Position numbers and translations under genes: made by a program. The notes below the pieces were generated by a model. That model did no database searches. It was given only the letters and a program-made list of their open reading frames with translations, and had not been told where the DNA came from. Of a DNA stretch of 64,000 bases, positions 63,653 through 64,000 are shown in pieces (the first letter of the stretch is position 1; each line of letters begins with the position of its first letter). Origin of the DNA: UBA8389 sp035719105 (GTDB lineage: Bacteria > Bacteroidota > Bacteroidia > Bacteroidales > UBA1402); NCBI GenBank assembly GCA_035719105.1, contig DASTGN010000004.1, forward strand, positions 372,001-436,000. Direction: 5' to 3'.

Positions 63653-64000
63653 AGGTTTTAATTTAATAGTCGATACAATGTTAAGCAAAAAAGTAAAATA
63701 TCAAAAATGAAACAATTATATAACTTCAAAAGAAGTGATAATGAGCGATTATTTGAATGCTCAATAAATCAGAGTACGTATATTTGTGAAGTAAAAATGA
63801 TAAGCTGAAATCTCGAAAGTCTTTGTGAAAAGATTCTTTCAGCAAAGGAATAATAACAATTTGTGCGAACTTAAACTGTAAAGTAAAACATGGATATGCT
63901 GAAGGCAAACACATTTCTCATGTTTAATTAAGATTGCAAATGGGGAAGCAACGTCGGTTGTTTCCCCTTCCTTTTGGCTTAATTTTCAAACAACAATTTT
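63653..64000. other. Gene-free stretch upstream of the response regulator
   Basis: About 350 bases, AT-rich, with no convincing ORF (only a short minus-strand frame without family likeness). It presumably holds the response-regulator promoter and, near the right edge, the hairpin at 63942. Confidence 0.6.
63942..63967. repeat. Unassigned terminator-like hairpin at right edge
   Basis: 11-bp stem GGGGAAGCAAC with GTTGTTTCCCC (one G:T) around a 4-base loop, followed on + by a pyrimidine-rich tail. No gene on + leads into it in the window, so it may end a small RNA or a gene reading in from the right. Confidence 0.55.

Overview
The window looks like the chromosome of a Bacteroidota member, most likely order Bacteroidales (genus not resolvable). 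The signs are: gene order infB-cvpA-sufBCD-sufS; SPI-exported proteins with Gln after the predicted cleavage site; fused SecDF; a YfhO-family membrane protein; DUF1080 and Gfo/Idh/MocA proteins; a carboxypeptidase-regulatory-domain surface protein; and repeated TAnnTTTG promoter boxes upstream of genes. Base composition is moderate (low 40s % GC by eye). I see no insertion sequence, phage, CRISPR array or rRNA; the single RNA gene is a tRNA-Leu(TAA).

Layout. 1-2520: 3' part of infB. 2631-9337: one long + operon with cvpA, sufB, a PnuC-type transporter, a small membrane protein, sufC, sufD, sufS and sufE, i.e. a complete SufBCDSE iron-sulfur assembly set interrupted by two membrane-protein genes. 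9342-11937 (-): RNase HII, a glutaminyl-cyclase-like M28 lipoprotein and an LD-carboxypeptidase. 12157-16771 (+): XRE/cupin regulator, acyl-CoA ligase, RNase R. 16876-26176 (mostly +): a sugar-acid and central-metabolism stretch with an SDR oxidoreductase, WG-repeat protein, mannonate dehydratase, PfkB sugar kinase, a LarA-family nickel-pincer racemase/epimerase homologue, PdxB and 6-phosphogluconate dehydrogenase, with a PAP2 phosphatase gene on the other strand. 26312-27733: ahcY.

27738-47263 is a surface-polysaccharide/LPS locus starting four bases after ahcY. It has CDP-glucose synthesis (rfbF, rfbG), a RmlC-like cupin, an atypical epimerase/reductase, many GT2 and GT4 glycosyltransferases, two methyltransferases, a DegT aminotransferase, an ATP-grasp ligase, a beta-propeller protein resembling glycoside hydrolases, a MOP flippase and the Kdo transferase waaA. 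47271-62892 returns to general genes: gltX, a 7TM-HD phosphodiesterase (PgpH type), a DUF5686-like outer-membrane protein, a Tat-exported Gfo/Idh/MocA oxidoreductase with a double-DUF1080 hydrolase, tRNA-Leu, a Rieske-like lipoprotein lacking the His ligands, a YghZ-type aldo/keto reductase, an M3 peptidase and secDF. The window ends with an OmpR-type response regulator (-) and about 350 bp without a gene.

The points most worth follow-up are: the LarA homologue, with conserved Ni-pincer residues, beside mannonate dehydratase and a PfkB kinase; a CDP-sugar module without the usual RfbH dehydrase and with an SDR whose catalytic Lys is His; PnuC inside the suf operon; the Rieske-like lipoprotein; and the DegT/ATP-grasp/methyltransferase group within the glycan locus. 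None of these is shown here to be a new system; they are candidates.
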